A DNA stretch of 64,000 nucleotides from Fistulifera solaris (Eukaryota > Bacillariophyta > Bacillariophyceae > Naviculales > Stauroneidaceae): assembly GCA_030295235.1 (NCBI GenBank), contig AP026149.1, positions 558,001 through 622,000 on the forward strand, in the 5' to 3' direction. The translations under genes and the position numbers were made by a program. Each line of letters opens with the position of its first letter. Within the stretch, counting starts at the first letter, position 1. The notes beneath the pieces were generated by a model. That model made no database searches. It worked only from the letters and a program-made list of their open reading frames with translations, and was not told the origin of the DNA. Below are positions 34,508-46,025 of the stretch, one piece after another.

Positions 34508-34978
34508 CTAAGATCAATCTGACGCAAACGTAAAAGTTAAATGAATCTAGCAATGTAACAATAACACAACGAAAAAGGTTTAGTCTAAGTCTTGTACACG
34601 TTGCATACTAGCAGGTCAATCATCGGCCTTCATCCTTAGGTTGGTTCAGTTTGGCGTGCCCCAATCGACGATCTAGAAATAACTTACACCACAAACGTGC
34701 GCAATCTCTACAAGGGCGTCGATGACCGTATCACAATGCCCCTAGACAAAGAATAAAAAGAAATTCAGTCCCTTTCCTTCCACGGTTCCCTATGTTTGTT
34801 CCCCACCACAAAATTTTCGAATTCCGTTCGTGACAGGCTGCGCTGTCTTGCACTTTACCGTCGACACAAAGATGAGCGTTGCCAAACGGAAGCTATTTGG
34901 CGAGAACATCAATAGTGCTGACAATCAATTTGCCTCTCTATCATCGACACGGAAATAGACGTATAAAATGTGGGCCAA

Positions 34979-36113
34979 TCATCCATTCGACTCACCCTCA
35001 CACTTTGACCAGCTCCATTGACGAAGGACTTCATAGAGTACAACGGGAGCACATGCAGCAATGTTCAGTGAGTTCTTAGCACCATACATGGGTATTTCAA
35101 CGATGGCATCGAGGTCATTCATCACGTCCGTATCTATTTTGTGCAGAACAAAACAAGGTTAGCCAGCGCATAGAATAAGCATGACCACCATTCTAGACAA
35201 ATGAAATTATGTTCTTACCAACTCCCGTCACTTCATTTCCAAGAAGCAGCACAACTCCACTAGCGGGATACGAGTAGTTAGAATAAAGTTGACTTCGTTC
35301 GGTCGTTTCCATACCAATGATTTGATAATCACTCTTTTCGTTGCGTAGAAATTCCAAGGCTTGCCGTGTCGTGGCAAAATGCACACTGGGTACCAACCGC
35401 TCGGCACCCAAGGCCGATTTGTTCAACTTTTCTTGGCCACTACCTTCTGGATGCGGTGTAATCCCGACCGTGACCACTAAAGAAACACCACACGCATCGG
35501 CGGTCCGAAAGATACTCCCGACATTGAAGGCACTCCGCACATTGTCGAGTAGCAGAATAATAGGAAATGTCTTTCGTGAAGATTGCTGTGGCGTATCATG
35601 ATGACGAACGAATTCGGCTTGATGTGATTTGTGTCGATTCAATAAGAATTGAATCTGCCGTGCACACCGATTGGCGGCGGCCGTAGCGGAAATGGTGGAG
35701 AACGAGGTCGGTTGTTTGGTCGAAAAGAGAAACGAACGATACGTACGGATGGCCGACTTGCCATAGCGATTGTCATAACCCATTGTAGGATCTTCGAGTG
35801 AAGAAATGGCGGCTTGGTCTAGTTCCTGGGCATCAATCTCCAATTCCTGGAGGCTCGTCCAGAGTCGATTGCGTCTCTCGTCAAAGATCTCTTTTGTGAT
35901 ATCATCATTGTTGAGACTCGTGCTGACATTTTCCTCATTTGTATTTGTTCCCGACGGAAAGGAAAAACATCGGTGCAATAACGGGAAACGGCTGTTGTAA
36001 TGATAGGATGATCGTGGAGAGAGAAACGCCTGTACCGTTCGTCTCGAGACGCTTTGTATCATGATGATTGTGAAAAGGATTATGAATTTCTGCATGCAAC
36101 TGTATTCTCTCAT
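34979..36113 (-). CDS. SpoU/TrmH-type RNA 2'-O-methyltransferase, two exons, plastid-targeted
   Basis: A SPOUT-fold enzyme transferring methyl from SAM to a ribose 2'-OH of tRNA or rRNA. All three family motifs are present: DNVRSAFNVGSIFRTADACG (motif 1), GVVLLLGNEVTGVD (motif 2) and VEIPMYGAKNSLNIAAC (motif 3, across the splice). Intron 35218-35134 (85 nt, GT...AG) joins the frame exactly, giving 349 residues from ATG 36113. The leader (FIILFTIIMIQSVSRRTVQA) followed by FLSPRSS is a signal peptide plus plastid import motif, so it probably modifies plastid RNA. A second ATG at 36095 is equally possible as start. Confidence 0.9.
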
Positions 36114-36767
36114 GAAAATACCCACAAATCATCGGTAGGAGATAAAAAGTCGTTTGTACAGTTTTATTGAATGATTACAAAAGGTGCTTTGATCTTTGAC
36201 GGGCAGCACTTGCAACGAATAATAAAAATAAGTAAATGTTCATCGCGGTGCAAAATAATAAAAAGGCGTACTGCCTGCGTTATGGCTAAGGCTAAGCGAA
36301 ATAGTGCATCTCCTCCGTGACTGAAACCCAGCCGTGGCGAAAAACGGACAACACTTCGGACCATAGTAAAAATAATGGAGCTACAGTTTGTCGGACGACT
36401 TTGATGTGCATGATCGCTAAACAGGTTCATTGATACCATTAATAGCCCTAGCTAAAATTAGTCTGTGTAGGTAGGTTAACCATTTTGATCACATTCAATG
36501 GGAAGACTACAGCGCGTCTCAGTTATGGAAATACGTTTGGCTGACTCATGGCGGAAGCGCTGGAAACATTGCACATTCAGTCAAACGAGTTCTTATGCAC
36601 CCCATTACGCAAGAACAGTTTATGATTTAACTATCGTATCATCCCTCTGCGAAAATACTCTTGTATTATCACGTACTCAAATGAATGCATCGAGAAGAAA
36701 ACTAAGGCAGCTGCACGTAATTGCTCCGTGTCTGACTCTTACTTTAACGTGCTATTTCTCTTATTGT
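36114..36767. other. Gene-less stretch, about 650 bp
   Basis: Promoter region of the SpoU gene and 3' flank of the GET1-like gene. It contains CGTGACTGAAA at 36316-36326, a copy of the recurring intergenic motif. No gene seen. Confidence 0.4.
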
Positions 36768-37388
36768 TCATTGTAAATTAATGTAATAGGCATCCACGGC
36801 ATCCATCAGTTTTCCGACGGTCACTTGAGCCGACCACATGACAAACAACGCCCCGAGACTATCCAAAGCGGCTTCTACCGGCAATCCAATCTTACTGATG
36901 CGATATCCTACACCAGAAGCCGAAATGGGAAAGAACAGATTGCGCAGAAACGATCCTGCCGGAGCGTATTCGCCGAGACCAATTTCCAAATCATCGACAC
37001 TCAGGATGGGGACCGAATACCACAGAAACCAAACCAGAAAGCTGAGACGCATATTTCCCGATCGCAATAACAACTTTTCGGTCGCTTCGGCTTGCGCCTT
37101 GCGTTTGGCGCGGACAGTCTCGAGTTCCTTGTCGAGTTGCAACAATTGTCGTTCCAATTTGGAGGTTTCCACAAAAGCCGACGGCCCCAATTTGCGTTTG
37201 TGATCGACTTCTTTTTGGAGTGCTTTTTGTTGTGCCTCGAGTTTCAAGACGTGTCGTGGTTTGATTTTGATCTGCAACAAATATAGACGACAGAGGAGTT
37301 CGTACAGAGCGCCGAGAGCCAGTAAGAACCACATGTCATGAATCCGAATCAAGGATAAGTAGATAGGAGGATGAGGAATAAAGCCCAT
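36768..37388 (-). CDS. GET1: GET1/WRB-like tail-anchored protein insertion receptor
   Basis: A 206-residue protein matching the CHD5/GET1 plan. A lumenal N-terminus and first membrane helix (HDMWFLLALGALYELLCRLYL) are followed by a long cytosolic coiled coil (residues ~50-110: KALQKEVDHKRKL, SKLERQLLQLDKELETV). Then a membrane segment (MRLSFLVWFLWYSVPIL) and a C-terminal one (VEAALDSLGALFVMWSAQVTV) follow. GET1 with GET2 forms the ER receptor that inserts tail-anchored proteins delivered by GET3; the coiled coil docks GET3. Start at ATG 37388 (MGFIPHPP). Assignment rests on topology, coiled-coil position and sequence flavour. Confidence 0.78.
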   Translation of the reverse strand: MGFIPHPPIYLSLIRIHDMWFLLALGALYELLCRLYLLQIKIKPRHVLKLEAQQKALQKEVDHKRKLGPSAFVETSKLERQLLQLDKELETVRAKRKAQAEATEKLLLRSGNMRLSFLVWFLWYSVPILSVDDLEIGLGEYAPAGSFLRNLFFPISASGVGYRISKIGLPVEAALDSLGALFVMWSAQVTVGKLMDAVDAYYINLQ

Positions 37389-37849
37389 TTTGGATTGTTG
37401 GTTTGTTTTTCTTTCAATCGCAAATACAATATGAAAGGAGAATCGCGGCAATGCCGAGTAATGATAAAATTGATTCTATAATCTTGATACAAAAAGTTAG
37501 ACGACCAGCTTTCATAAAAAATAATCACATCAAGCAGCGCGTGCAGCGATGATTTTTTATCGCATTCGATTATTTGCGAAATGCGAAAATGAATCGAAAA
37601 ACGGCTTTAAGCGGGTGGCGGCCGTACCAGATTCATCCGGGCTCCGGGCCCCGCCCGCACGTCCCCCGCCCGTACGTAGTAGAGTCGATCAGTTTATAAT
37701 AAGGTTAGGGCCATCGGTCATCGGTCATCGGGTCATCGGCATCATCGTGGCGACAAAGATTCATTCTCGTTTTCTCTTCTCATCACATAACCGATCAAGG
37801 TGTTTAGCTGCTCGATAACATCCGTTCATCTCTAGAAAAAAAAGACACC
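37389..37849. other. Divergent promoter between GET1 and the orphan-family gene
   Basis: About 460 bp, with a C/G-rich patch near 37640-37680 and a short imperfect tandem of TCGGTCATCGG near 37712-37740. No gene seen. Confidence 0.4.
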
Positions 37850-39400
37850 ATGACGATTTGTTGGGACTTGATTCGTCGAATGGAAAAGGGAGCGCTATTG
37901 GAGCGGATTCCGGAAGAAGAATGGTCTCCTGAGCAAGCCGCTTGGGGTACGGAAGAGCCGCTGTACCGATTCCGGTATACACCGACGCTCGACGATTTTC
38001 AATGGGACGATAAGCAACAATTTGCGGTTTGGCGTGAAAATGGAACACTTGTTTGCCTTCAACATATTGACGGCTGGCGGACGGAACTTTTTGAAGGCTG
38101 GCGGACGCGAGATGCAAGTTCGGAGCCACGCTACAAGTATCAGGGACAGAGCGTTGCGTTTGAAATAGATTTCACCAGGCGTGTTGACGGAGTCAAGTGC
38201 ACAATATATGGTAAAACGAATCATGCCATTGCCGAGACATTGACCTTTCTTTGGTCGCTTGATCGAGGGAGGGCGAAAATACAAAAGGCTTTGTTATCTT
38301 CCTTAGATGTCTCGATCCTTTCCGCCGAGCAACTAGCTTCTATTTTGAATGCCAACCGAAATATTCAGCTGAATATGCCCTCCATTGCGTGGACGCCAGA
38401 ACAGTCGGTCGTTTTGGCCACGAGACCGTTTTCGTTGAATTGGAACCTTACACAACGCTTCAGCGACCATGGAACGGCGTTCGTCAGCGCACTTCAGACA
38501 CGTCAGAAAGGACAATCGAACTTTGGCACGCTCACCTTTGAGGTTAGTACCTTCAGCCGCCCCAATCTCGAACTACTTTTTCAATTGGAAGATACATTTA
38601 CAAAACTTGATGTCGAGTGTCACGATCATGACCTTGTCTTACTTCCGTTCTCAGCCAAGGTTGAAACTCTTCACTACACGTTTGAAACGTATGGAATTGT
38701 TGATCCGGAAGACTTTGGATCAATTGAGATGAAGCCGAAAAATGTTCATTTGGAAATCAAAAATTTCATTCGGAACGTACTCATGGTTACTGCGGTCTTG
38801 GATCGTCTAGCGCAGTTGGGTCACTTGGAGCGATTGGGTCTAACGCTTGCTGAGATTGGTCGCAATATTGATGCGGATCAAGTAGCCCTTGTTGCCGAAG
38901 CGCTCCTTCGTGTCATCCATGCCAATCCCAGTCTGTCGTATCTGGATTTGAGTAAGACGCATCGATTTCATCAACGTGTGGATTGGACACCCCACTATGA
39001 ACAAATCTTCGACGCGATGGAAGCTCGCAGCAGTTTGAGCACGTCGACCATTGCAATCCACGAACCAGGAAGAAACACACCTTTTGGGGGCTACTCTGAT
39101 ACGTCCATGAACGCGGCATTGTACTCGCAGGTGGAGACTTTACTCTCCCGCAACCGACACATCCTAGTCGAAGACCAATGGGGTTTGACTTTTACAGATG
39201 GATCCAAGATCGACTCGATTTATAAACTGAATCGGTTTTACAATGGGTCCGAGAATCTGGCCAAGGGAACCACATCCTTTTGGAAGCCACAGCTAATGGT
39301 CACGGCCTTGACACACAGTTCGTCGGGAAAGTTTTCCTTCACCGCACTGCTGCTGTCACATCACACGAACACGCTGGTGGAATGCTTGTATGGATCCTGA
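37850..39400 (+). CDS. Orphan-family protein with C-terminal 'ALLLSHH' module (best-preserved copy)
   Basis: A 516-residue open frame from ATG 37850. I recognise no named domain. Residues ~330-375 look leucine-rich-repeat-like (LAQLGHLERLGLTLAEIG, then VIHANPSLSYLDLSK). The C-terminal ~140 residues form a module seen again at two other loci here: VDWTPHYEQIFDAMEA, then VETLLSRNRHILV, DGSKIDSIYKLNRFYNGSENLA, and FTALLLSHHTNTLVECL. The frame stops just before a second partial copy of the last ~55 residues (39401-39654). Given the frequent one-base slips in this window, the two could belong to one longer protein. The pattern of LRR followed by an 'LNR...' tail reminds me of large diatom-specific families, but I cannot name it. 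Confidence 0.7.
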   Translation: MTICWDLIRRMEKGALLERIPEEEWSPEQAAWGTEEPLYRFRYTPTLDDFQWDDKQQFAVWRENGTLVCLQHIDGWRTELFEGWRTRDASSEPRYKYQGQSVAFEIDFTRRVDGVKCTIYGKTNHAIAETLTFLWSLDRGRAKIQKALLSSLDVSILSAEQLASILNANRNIQLNMPSIAWTPEQSVVLATRPFSLNWNLTQRFSDHGTAFVSALQTRQKGQSNFGTLTFEVSTFSRPNLELLFQLEDTFTKLDVECHDHDLVLLPFSAKVETLHYTFETYGIVDPEDFGSIEMKPKNVHLEIKNFIRNVLMVTAVLDRLAQLGHLERLGLTLAEIGRNIDADQVALVAEALLRVIHANPSLSYLDLSKTHRFHQRVDWTPHYEQIFDAMEARSSLSTSTIAIHEPGRNTPFGGYSDTSMNAALYSQVETLLSRNRHILVEDQWGLTFTDGSKIDSIYKLNRFYNGSENLAKGTTSFWKPQLMVTALTHSSSGKFSFTALLLSHHTNTLVECLYGS

Positions 39401-39654
39401 ATGACCAGATCCGAAAGCTCAATCGTTGTTGGAACGGATGGGTCAAACTGGCCAGAGAATGTGAATCATTATCCTTTGGAAAACGGCAGCTAATGACGAT
39501 GGCGTTGACCACTCTATTGGCTCAGAACTTTTCCGTCGTGGCACTCTTGCTTTCGCATCACAAAGAATTGTTGATTTCCTGCCTGGAGGATTGGTATTTC
39601 TATGAATCTTGTATGCTTTCTGTAGTTCAATCCTTTTCCATACAAAACCTTTGA
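39401..39654 (+). CDS. Tandem partial copy of the orphan-family C-terminal module
   Basis: Directly after the previous stop, in another frame, the sequence encodes RKLNRCWNGWVKLARE, KRQLMTMALTTLLAQNF and VVALLLSHHKELLISCLEDW, closely paralleling the last ~55 residues of the preceding gene (KLNRFYNGSENLAK, KPQLMVTALT, FTALLLSHH). The codon-level similarity indicates a tandem duplication. It is either the true C-terminus of the preceding protein beyond a one-base slip near 39385, or a fragment. Confidence 0.6.
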
Positions 39655-40161
39655 ATCGTACGCTCGAAGAAAGCAATTTGCCTTTCTCGAATCCTAAGCA
39701 GGAACACGATTGCTGTATTATTTTAAATAATATAAAACGCGCATCCCGTATACATTTTATTTATTTACGAGGGCTACGTGAATGACATGTGCGTATAGGC
39801 TCTCAAAGCGTTTGCATCTTTTTCCTCTCTATATATACTTGATCTCGAGTTCGCTGACGCGTGAGCTCAAAGTGTTTTGAATGAACAAGTAAGCAGGGGT
39901 TTTAATGATACACTAGTAATTTGTAAGCAATTTAGCCTTGACTGACTGACACGACTGAAATGAGTCAGACACAACAAAAACAAAAACACACAATTAAACA
40001 CCCGCATCGCTTTCGCATCGTCATAGCCCTCTCTGTATAACATCGGCACTATTACTGGTATATATAGACTATATTATCTTTTTGAGAAAAGACAACACAA
40101 ATTTATAAGGAGTAACGCGTTTAGACGAAAAGGACGACAGCGTAGCACTTTTACAGCCAAT
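39655..40161. other. Gene-less stretch, about 500 bp
   Basis: 3' flank of the orphan-family gene and promoter of CtpA. A/T-rich with TATATA runs near 39830 and 40060. No gene seen. Confidence 0.4.
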
Positions 40162-41630
40162 ATGAGGAGCACAAACTTTCGTTGCGCGCTTCTTCTTACG
40201 TCGACGATGACATTGGATGCCTTTTTCATTCCACAACCAAGGATACCAAATAATAAGAATGTTCCAAAACACACTATTGTCGTGGATCCTTCATCGTCTT
40301 CTCCTTCTCCTTCTTCTTCTCGTCGGGATAATTCCAAGAATACGTTTGTGACACTGTCTCATTTCTTCAAGATAGCCGATGATGATGATTCGATGACACA
40401 CATCCTGACATCGTGTGCACTGGCAATGGTGTTATGCTTCAGTACACCATTCCCCGCACACGCCGGTAGTAATTACGGATCACTTTCGGACGAACAAAAA
40501 CTCGTTGCGGAAGCCTGGCGTCTCGTGGATAACAGTTTCCTTGATCGTACCTTCAACGGAGAAGATTGGTTTCAATTGCGCGAACGGTACGTGCATCAAC
40601 AGAAATACAAGACCATGACAGAAGCACAAGATTCCATTGAACAAATGGTAGCGAAATTGGGAGACAAGTACACGCGATATTTGTCACCCGCCAAGTATCA
40701 ATCCATTGTGGATTCGGCAACGGGGACATTGGCGGGGATTGGGGTGCAAATTGGGACCGATGATACCGGCTTTGTCGCCGTGGCCGATGTGGAACCCAAT
40801 AGTCCTGCCGAACAGGCCGGTTTACACGTGGGGGACAAGTTTTTGGAAGCCGATGGACTTCGCTTTGATGCCAAGACGACACCCGATGATGTCGCTTTGA
40901 AATTACGAGGACCCGTGGGGAGTAAAGTCGGTGTGGTGGCCGAACGCGACGGCAAAACTCTGGATCTAATATTGACACGCCAGCCCATTACCATTACGGC
41001 GGTTCGCAGTTACTTGTCCAGCACCAATGTACCGGGAGTGGGAAAAATTGGAGTTATCCGTGTCAAGAATTTCTCCGGTACGACCGCGTCGACCGTGGCC
41101 ACGGAATTGACAAATTTGAAAAGAAAGGGGCACAAGCGTTTGTCATTGACGTACGAGGGAATCCTGGAGGTTTGTTGCCCGGTGGTGTCGATACAGCGTC
41201 CCTGTTCTTAGATACCAACAAGCCACTCGTCTTTGTCGTGAATAAGAAAGGAGTAGTAGATGCGCAGTCCTCATTGGCGGCAGGAATGGAATTAGACGCT
41301 CCCTTGGTGGTACTGGTGGACAAGAATACGGCTTCGGCGGCAGAAGTATTTACAGCCGCCTTACAGGAGAATGGTCGTGCGGTCATTGCCGGAGAACAAA
41401 CATTTGGGAAAGGGATCGTTCAAACAATCCGGGAATTGTCTGGGGGGACAAATGGAGGACTCGCCATTACCGTAGCTCGGTACGAAACCCCACAGCATCA
41501 CGATATCAACAAATCGGGTATACCGGTCGATGTCAAAACATCCGTGGCATGTCCCAAAGACGACGCTGTAGCATGCTTGGATGCCAGTGCATTCCGTAAG
41601 GCGAAGGAGTCGTTGCAAAGTGATGCTTAA
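40162..41630 (+). CDS. ctpA: Carboxyl-terminal processing protease CtpA (S41), thylakoid lumen
   Basis: Cleaves the C-terminal extension of photosystem II D1 in the thylakoid lumen so the manganese cluster can assemble. Two targeting signals are visible: a short leader before AFFIPQP (plastid), and a second hydrophobic stretch ending PAHA|GSNYG at residue ~91 (lumen). Domains: N-terminal helical region (EAWRLVDNSFLDRTFNG), PDZ (GIGVQIGTDDTGFVAVADVEPNSPAEQAG, ~residues 190-275), then the S41 core with FVIDVRGNPGGLLPGGV, the catalytic Ser in KNTASAAEVFTAAL and the Lys in FGKGIVQT. One A is missing in the run 41119-41122; with it the protein has 489 residues. Confidence 0.93.
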
Positions 41631-41703
41631 TCTCGATAATCACATGAATGCTATTTGCTAGCTAAACATTATCGATACAAACCATTCAACAACTTTTAGT
41701 AAG

Positions 41704-43155
41704 TTATTTATCCTCTGCTCCTCCATCACTCTCCTCTGGATCTTTCGATAATTCCGTGTAGTACTCTTGAAGAAACAAATACTTGAGGAAATTACCCTCC
41801 TTGGCTTCTTCTTCAATGACATGCTTCATGACCACATTGTCTTTAAAGTCCTTCCATCGCTGGTAGGCTGGTTCCTCTGACCGTGTCCAATCCATATCAT
41901 CCAGATCGGGATTTTCTTGTTTCCGCCGATTGTATCCCGTGTAATAGCTCACATCTAAATACAATCCTTGTGCGGGTGCTACATCCACTTTGACACGACA
42001 ATCTTTCGTGAGTGCCTGACGGAGTGTGTCCAAAGAACTGGCACCCCGTGTTACTTGCATGGCCATGGAAACCATTTTTCGAATTTGATGCAATAAGAAG
42101 GATTGTCCCAAAACTTGTGTCGGAATCCATTCGACTCCATTGTGCAGAACCGGTTCGTCCGCGGTAAAGGACAGAATGTAACGAGTCGCCCGTGCTTCCG
42201 TCGGTGGTACACCCTTGGTAAAATTATGAAAGGAATGCGTCCCTTCGTAACTGGCTAAACATTCTTTCAACAAATTCAGTTGCACTGGCGTGAGACGATA
42301 CGATTGCAAGGCTTCTTGCAATTGCGCGATTTCGTCCCGCGTCAATGGATTGTTCGGTGGTCGCGGTTCCTTGTGGGCCATCATCTGCTGCAACAATGGT
42401 TTCATTTGTGGCGAAAAGACCAAGGATGGGATCATGTACTGATAGCGGACTTGATCACGTTGTGTATGCGCACAAAAGTTGCGCGTCGCTCGGACAATAT
42501 CCAAAACACGAAAATCATTCGGCAAAACGGCATTTAGGGCATGCAGTACTTGCTCCAGTGTCTGTTCCGGTAACAGTTCAATTTTGGCAGAACACACCTG
42601 CGCACAAGCATGTACACCTTTATCGGTTCGCCCCGAAATACTCCATCCGTATTTGTGAGGAAATCCAAAATTACGAGGATCCAACAACCGACATTTATAG
42701 AGAGCCAGTTCGAATTCGGCTTGCAGTGTCCGTTGTCCTTCATTGATTTGAAATCCTGAATACGCCGTTCCTAAATATCCCAATAGAAACGCGACTTTCT
42801 TTTTCGAGGTGGCTGGTTGTTGTGAGGAATCATCGTTGCTGTAGCAAGGCAAAGTAACGTTGAATAATTGACAAAACGCGGGATTGGCATACGACCCTGG
42901 ATGCACGACTTTTCGGTTTTCGTCTAATTGCCATGTATGATTGCGTTTAATGTGGTCATCGGCTTTCTTTCGTTTGTTTTTCGGTCGCGGTTCCTTCTTG
43001 CCGCCGTCACGTTTCTTGGTAGTAGGAGCCGTCGGGTCGGACATGTTTCGAAAAGTCAAGAGGGTCGTCGTGCGCGGTGATTGCTGAAACAGTGGTGTCT
43101 TGGGGCTCTTGAATATAAGTAGTGGCAAGTTTTGTCGACAATAACGAGAGAACAT
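41704..43155 (-). CDS. PUS1: tRNA pseudouridine synthase, PUS1/TruA family
   Basis: Converts uridines in tRNA (and some mRNA/snRNA) to pseudouridine. An intact 483-residue frame. The catalytic Asp sits in SISGRTDKGVHACAQV. Other family signatures are FLLGYLGTAYSGFQIN, LNAVLPNDFRVLDI, RATRNFCAHTQRDQVRYQYMIP, THSFHNFTKG and GQSFLLHQIRKMVSMAM. The basic region before the fold (KKRDGGKKEPRPKNKRKK) is a nuclear-signal candidate, as in eukaryotic PUS1. The preceding ~37 residues could be a mitochondrial presequence if translation begins at 43155 rather than at the internal Met of MSDPTAP. Its 3' end lies 74 bp from CtpA's. Confidence 0.92.
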   Translation of the reverse strand: MFSRYCRQNLPLLIFKSPKTPLFQQSPRTTTLLTFRNMSDPTAPTTKKRDGGKKEPRPKNKRKKADDHIKRNHTWQLDENRKVVHPGSYANPAFCQLFNVTLPCYSNDDSSQQPATSKKKVAFLLGYLGTAYSGFQINEGQRTLQAEFELALYKCRLLDPRNFGFPHKYGWSISGRTDKGVHACAQVCSAKIELLPEQTLEQVLHALNAVLPNDFRVLDIVRATRNFCAHTQRDQVRYQYMIPSLVFSPQMKPLLQQMMAHKEPRPPNNPLTRDEIAQLQEALQSYRLTPVQLNLLKECLASYEGTHSFHNFTKGVPPTEARATRYILSFTADEPVLHNGVEWIPTQVLGQSFLLHQIRKMVSMAMQVTRGASSLDTLRQALTKDCRVKVDVAPAQGLYLDVSYYTGYNRRKQENPDLDDMDWTRSEEPAYQRWKDFKDNVVMKHVIEEEAKEGNFLKYLFLQEYYTELSKDPEESDGGAEDK

Positions 43156-43549
43156 TCGAAGAATAGTTCAACAGCAACAAAGGATCGGATCGATCTTTTC
43201 TTTGAGTTGTAAAAAATGTGTGGTCGAAAGATGCAAAGATTTTCTGTGTCTTTTCTGTGTCTCTCTGTTACAAATTACTGTATTACAAAACAAAAAGAAG
43301 TACCATGAGAAGGAAAGTAGTCTTGGGCGGTCATCGAAAAGATGTCAACCGCATGACGTCATCCGAGCGTTTTGTTCGAATTCTTCGCGGCCTTATTTTG
43401 TTTTTCGTCCGTTCAGCGGCGTCTTCATCGATGTCACACTTTTCTTCTTCGTTTTCACTCATTCGACACAACGCTATACTTGCGTTGTGTTTGTGTGCAA
43501 CGAAACACACGAAGGATTTTACCTGCTTTATTTTCTTTACGTTTCAATC
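43156..43549. other. Divergent promoter between PUS1 and the cysteine protease gene
   Basis: About 390 bp, pyrimidine-rich near the protease end. The upstream in-frame extension before ATG 43550 has no protein-like character, so I placed the start at the signal peptide. Confidence 0.4.
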
Positions 43550-44941
<1,392 letters not shown>

Positions 44942-45619
44942 TTGATGCGAGAGTGCAGAGGAAGGCTGCGTAGCAGAATATCATTTCGGAAACGCGTAAA
45001 AAGTTAAGAATAAAATATCCTTGCGCAGGAATAACCGTTCGTGACTGAAATATTATTCATTCCCGTCCTTTGTAAGGGTGAGGAGTTAGTATTGGCTATC
45101 GAGTACCGTAGAGATACGAAAATGGCGCCAATTATCAGGCCACTTTTGATAGCATTGCAATTCTACTAATTGTACTATTGTAAATATTTTAAATGGCCAA
45201 AAGTCTAATATTTTGAACCAACCATAGGGTTAAGGCTAAACTGCCAGAGTGCCTTGTGCGACGTAACCGTTCGTGACGGCAATCTGACTTACTCCCTGAT
45301 AAGGTCAACACACTTTTGGAGAGTACTTTAAGGGTCTTGTGTAGTTCTACACCGCAGCGACACGCAAATTGGCGCAAAATTTACAGCAGAGAAAAAAGTC
45401 GCCGAAGATACGCAACATTGCGCCTTCCACTATTTCGTAGCGTCATTTTTTAGTTGAAGCTTTGATGATCTTCTTCCTTTCAATTCCTTCCTTCGAACAT
45501 GACTAATAGCAAACCAAGATTAGCAACACGCCCACCAACTGGCTTCCGTAGGTGAATCACGAATAACTGTTGACTGCGAGGATCGTTGTCAAGGAAATCA
45601 TTCGCGGCGTTATCGCTTA
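44942..45619. other. Gene-less stretch, about 680 bp
   Basis: It contains the 14-base repeat TAACCGTTCGTGAC twice (45032-45045 and 45264-45277); the first copy runs into CGTGACTGAAA (45040-45050), a recurring intergenic motif. No gene seen. Confidence 0.4.
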
Positions 45620-46025
45620 TCGTCATTTCAGAACTTTCGATATGTTCGCTGACGACAGTGATCTGGATTGGTCTCCTCATGCGGAGACAATTCTAGATGG
45701 TGTAGAACACCAACGTTTTTAACCTTGAAAACAGATGAAATCTCGGAATTTGATGGGTTTTCTAACATTCGGCAGTTGCTGTCACAGAACAGAAACGTCA
45801 CAGTATCGGATGTAGATGGAGAGATTTGTTCAGGCGGATCGTCGATTGATGCTCTATACTCCTTAAACCGGTTCTACCGAGGTTCGATGGATCTAGCGGT
45901 AATGGCGTCATCAGAACGACCGTCTTTTTGTAGCGAGAGCTCTGATGGAATTTGCATCGAGCGATTTTCAGCGTTCCGCGCTCTTACTCTCAGATCACTC
46001 TGATCTGTTACATGAACTTGTTTAG
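45620..46025 (+). pseudogene. Decayed C-terminal copy of the orphan 'ALLLSHH' family
   Basis: Three collinear fragments in different frames match the C-terminal module of the gene at 37850. They are DLDWSPHAETILDGVEH (compare VDWTPHYEQIFDAMEA), IRQLLSQNRNVTVSDVDGE followed by SSIDALYSLNRFYRGSMDLA (compare DSIYKLNRFYNGSENLA), and SSDFQRSALLLSDHSDLLHEL (compare ALLLSHHTNTLVECL). The upstream two thirds of the family protein are not evident. It therefore appears to be a 5'-truncated copy with at least two frame changes; part of that could be sequence error. Confidence 0.65.

Larger units (their letters stand above)
32605..34978. other. Gene-poor 2.4 kb stretch with a GC-rich block
   Basis: No convincing protein gene. 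The left part (to ~33590) is ordinary A/T-moderate DNA with motifs TTTCAGTCATGA (33015-33026) and TACCTGGTA (33228-33236). From ~33590 to ~34510 base composition becomes clearly G/C-richer, with a 42-bp direct repeat (33727-33768 and 33791-33832) and two adjacent hairpins at its right edge (34465-34507). Open frames in the block lack protein-like features. It could be a non-coding RNA gene or the remains of a repeat element; neither is proven. Confidence 0.45.
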
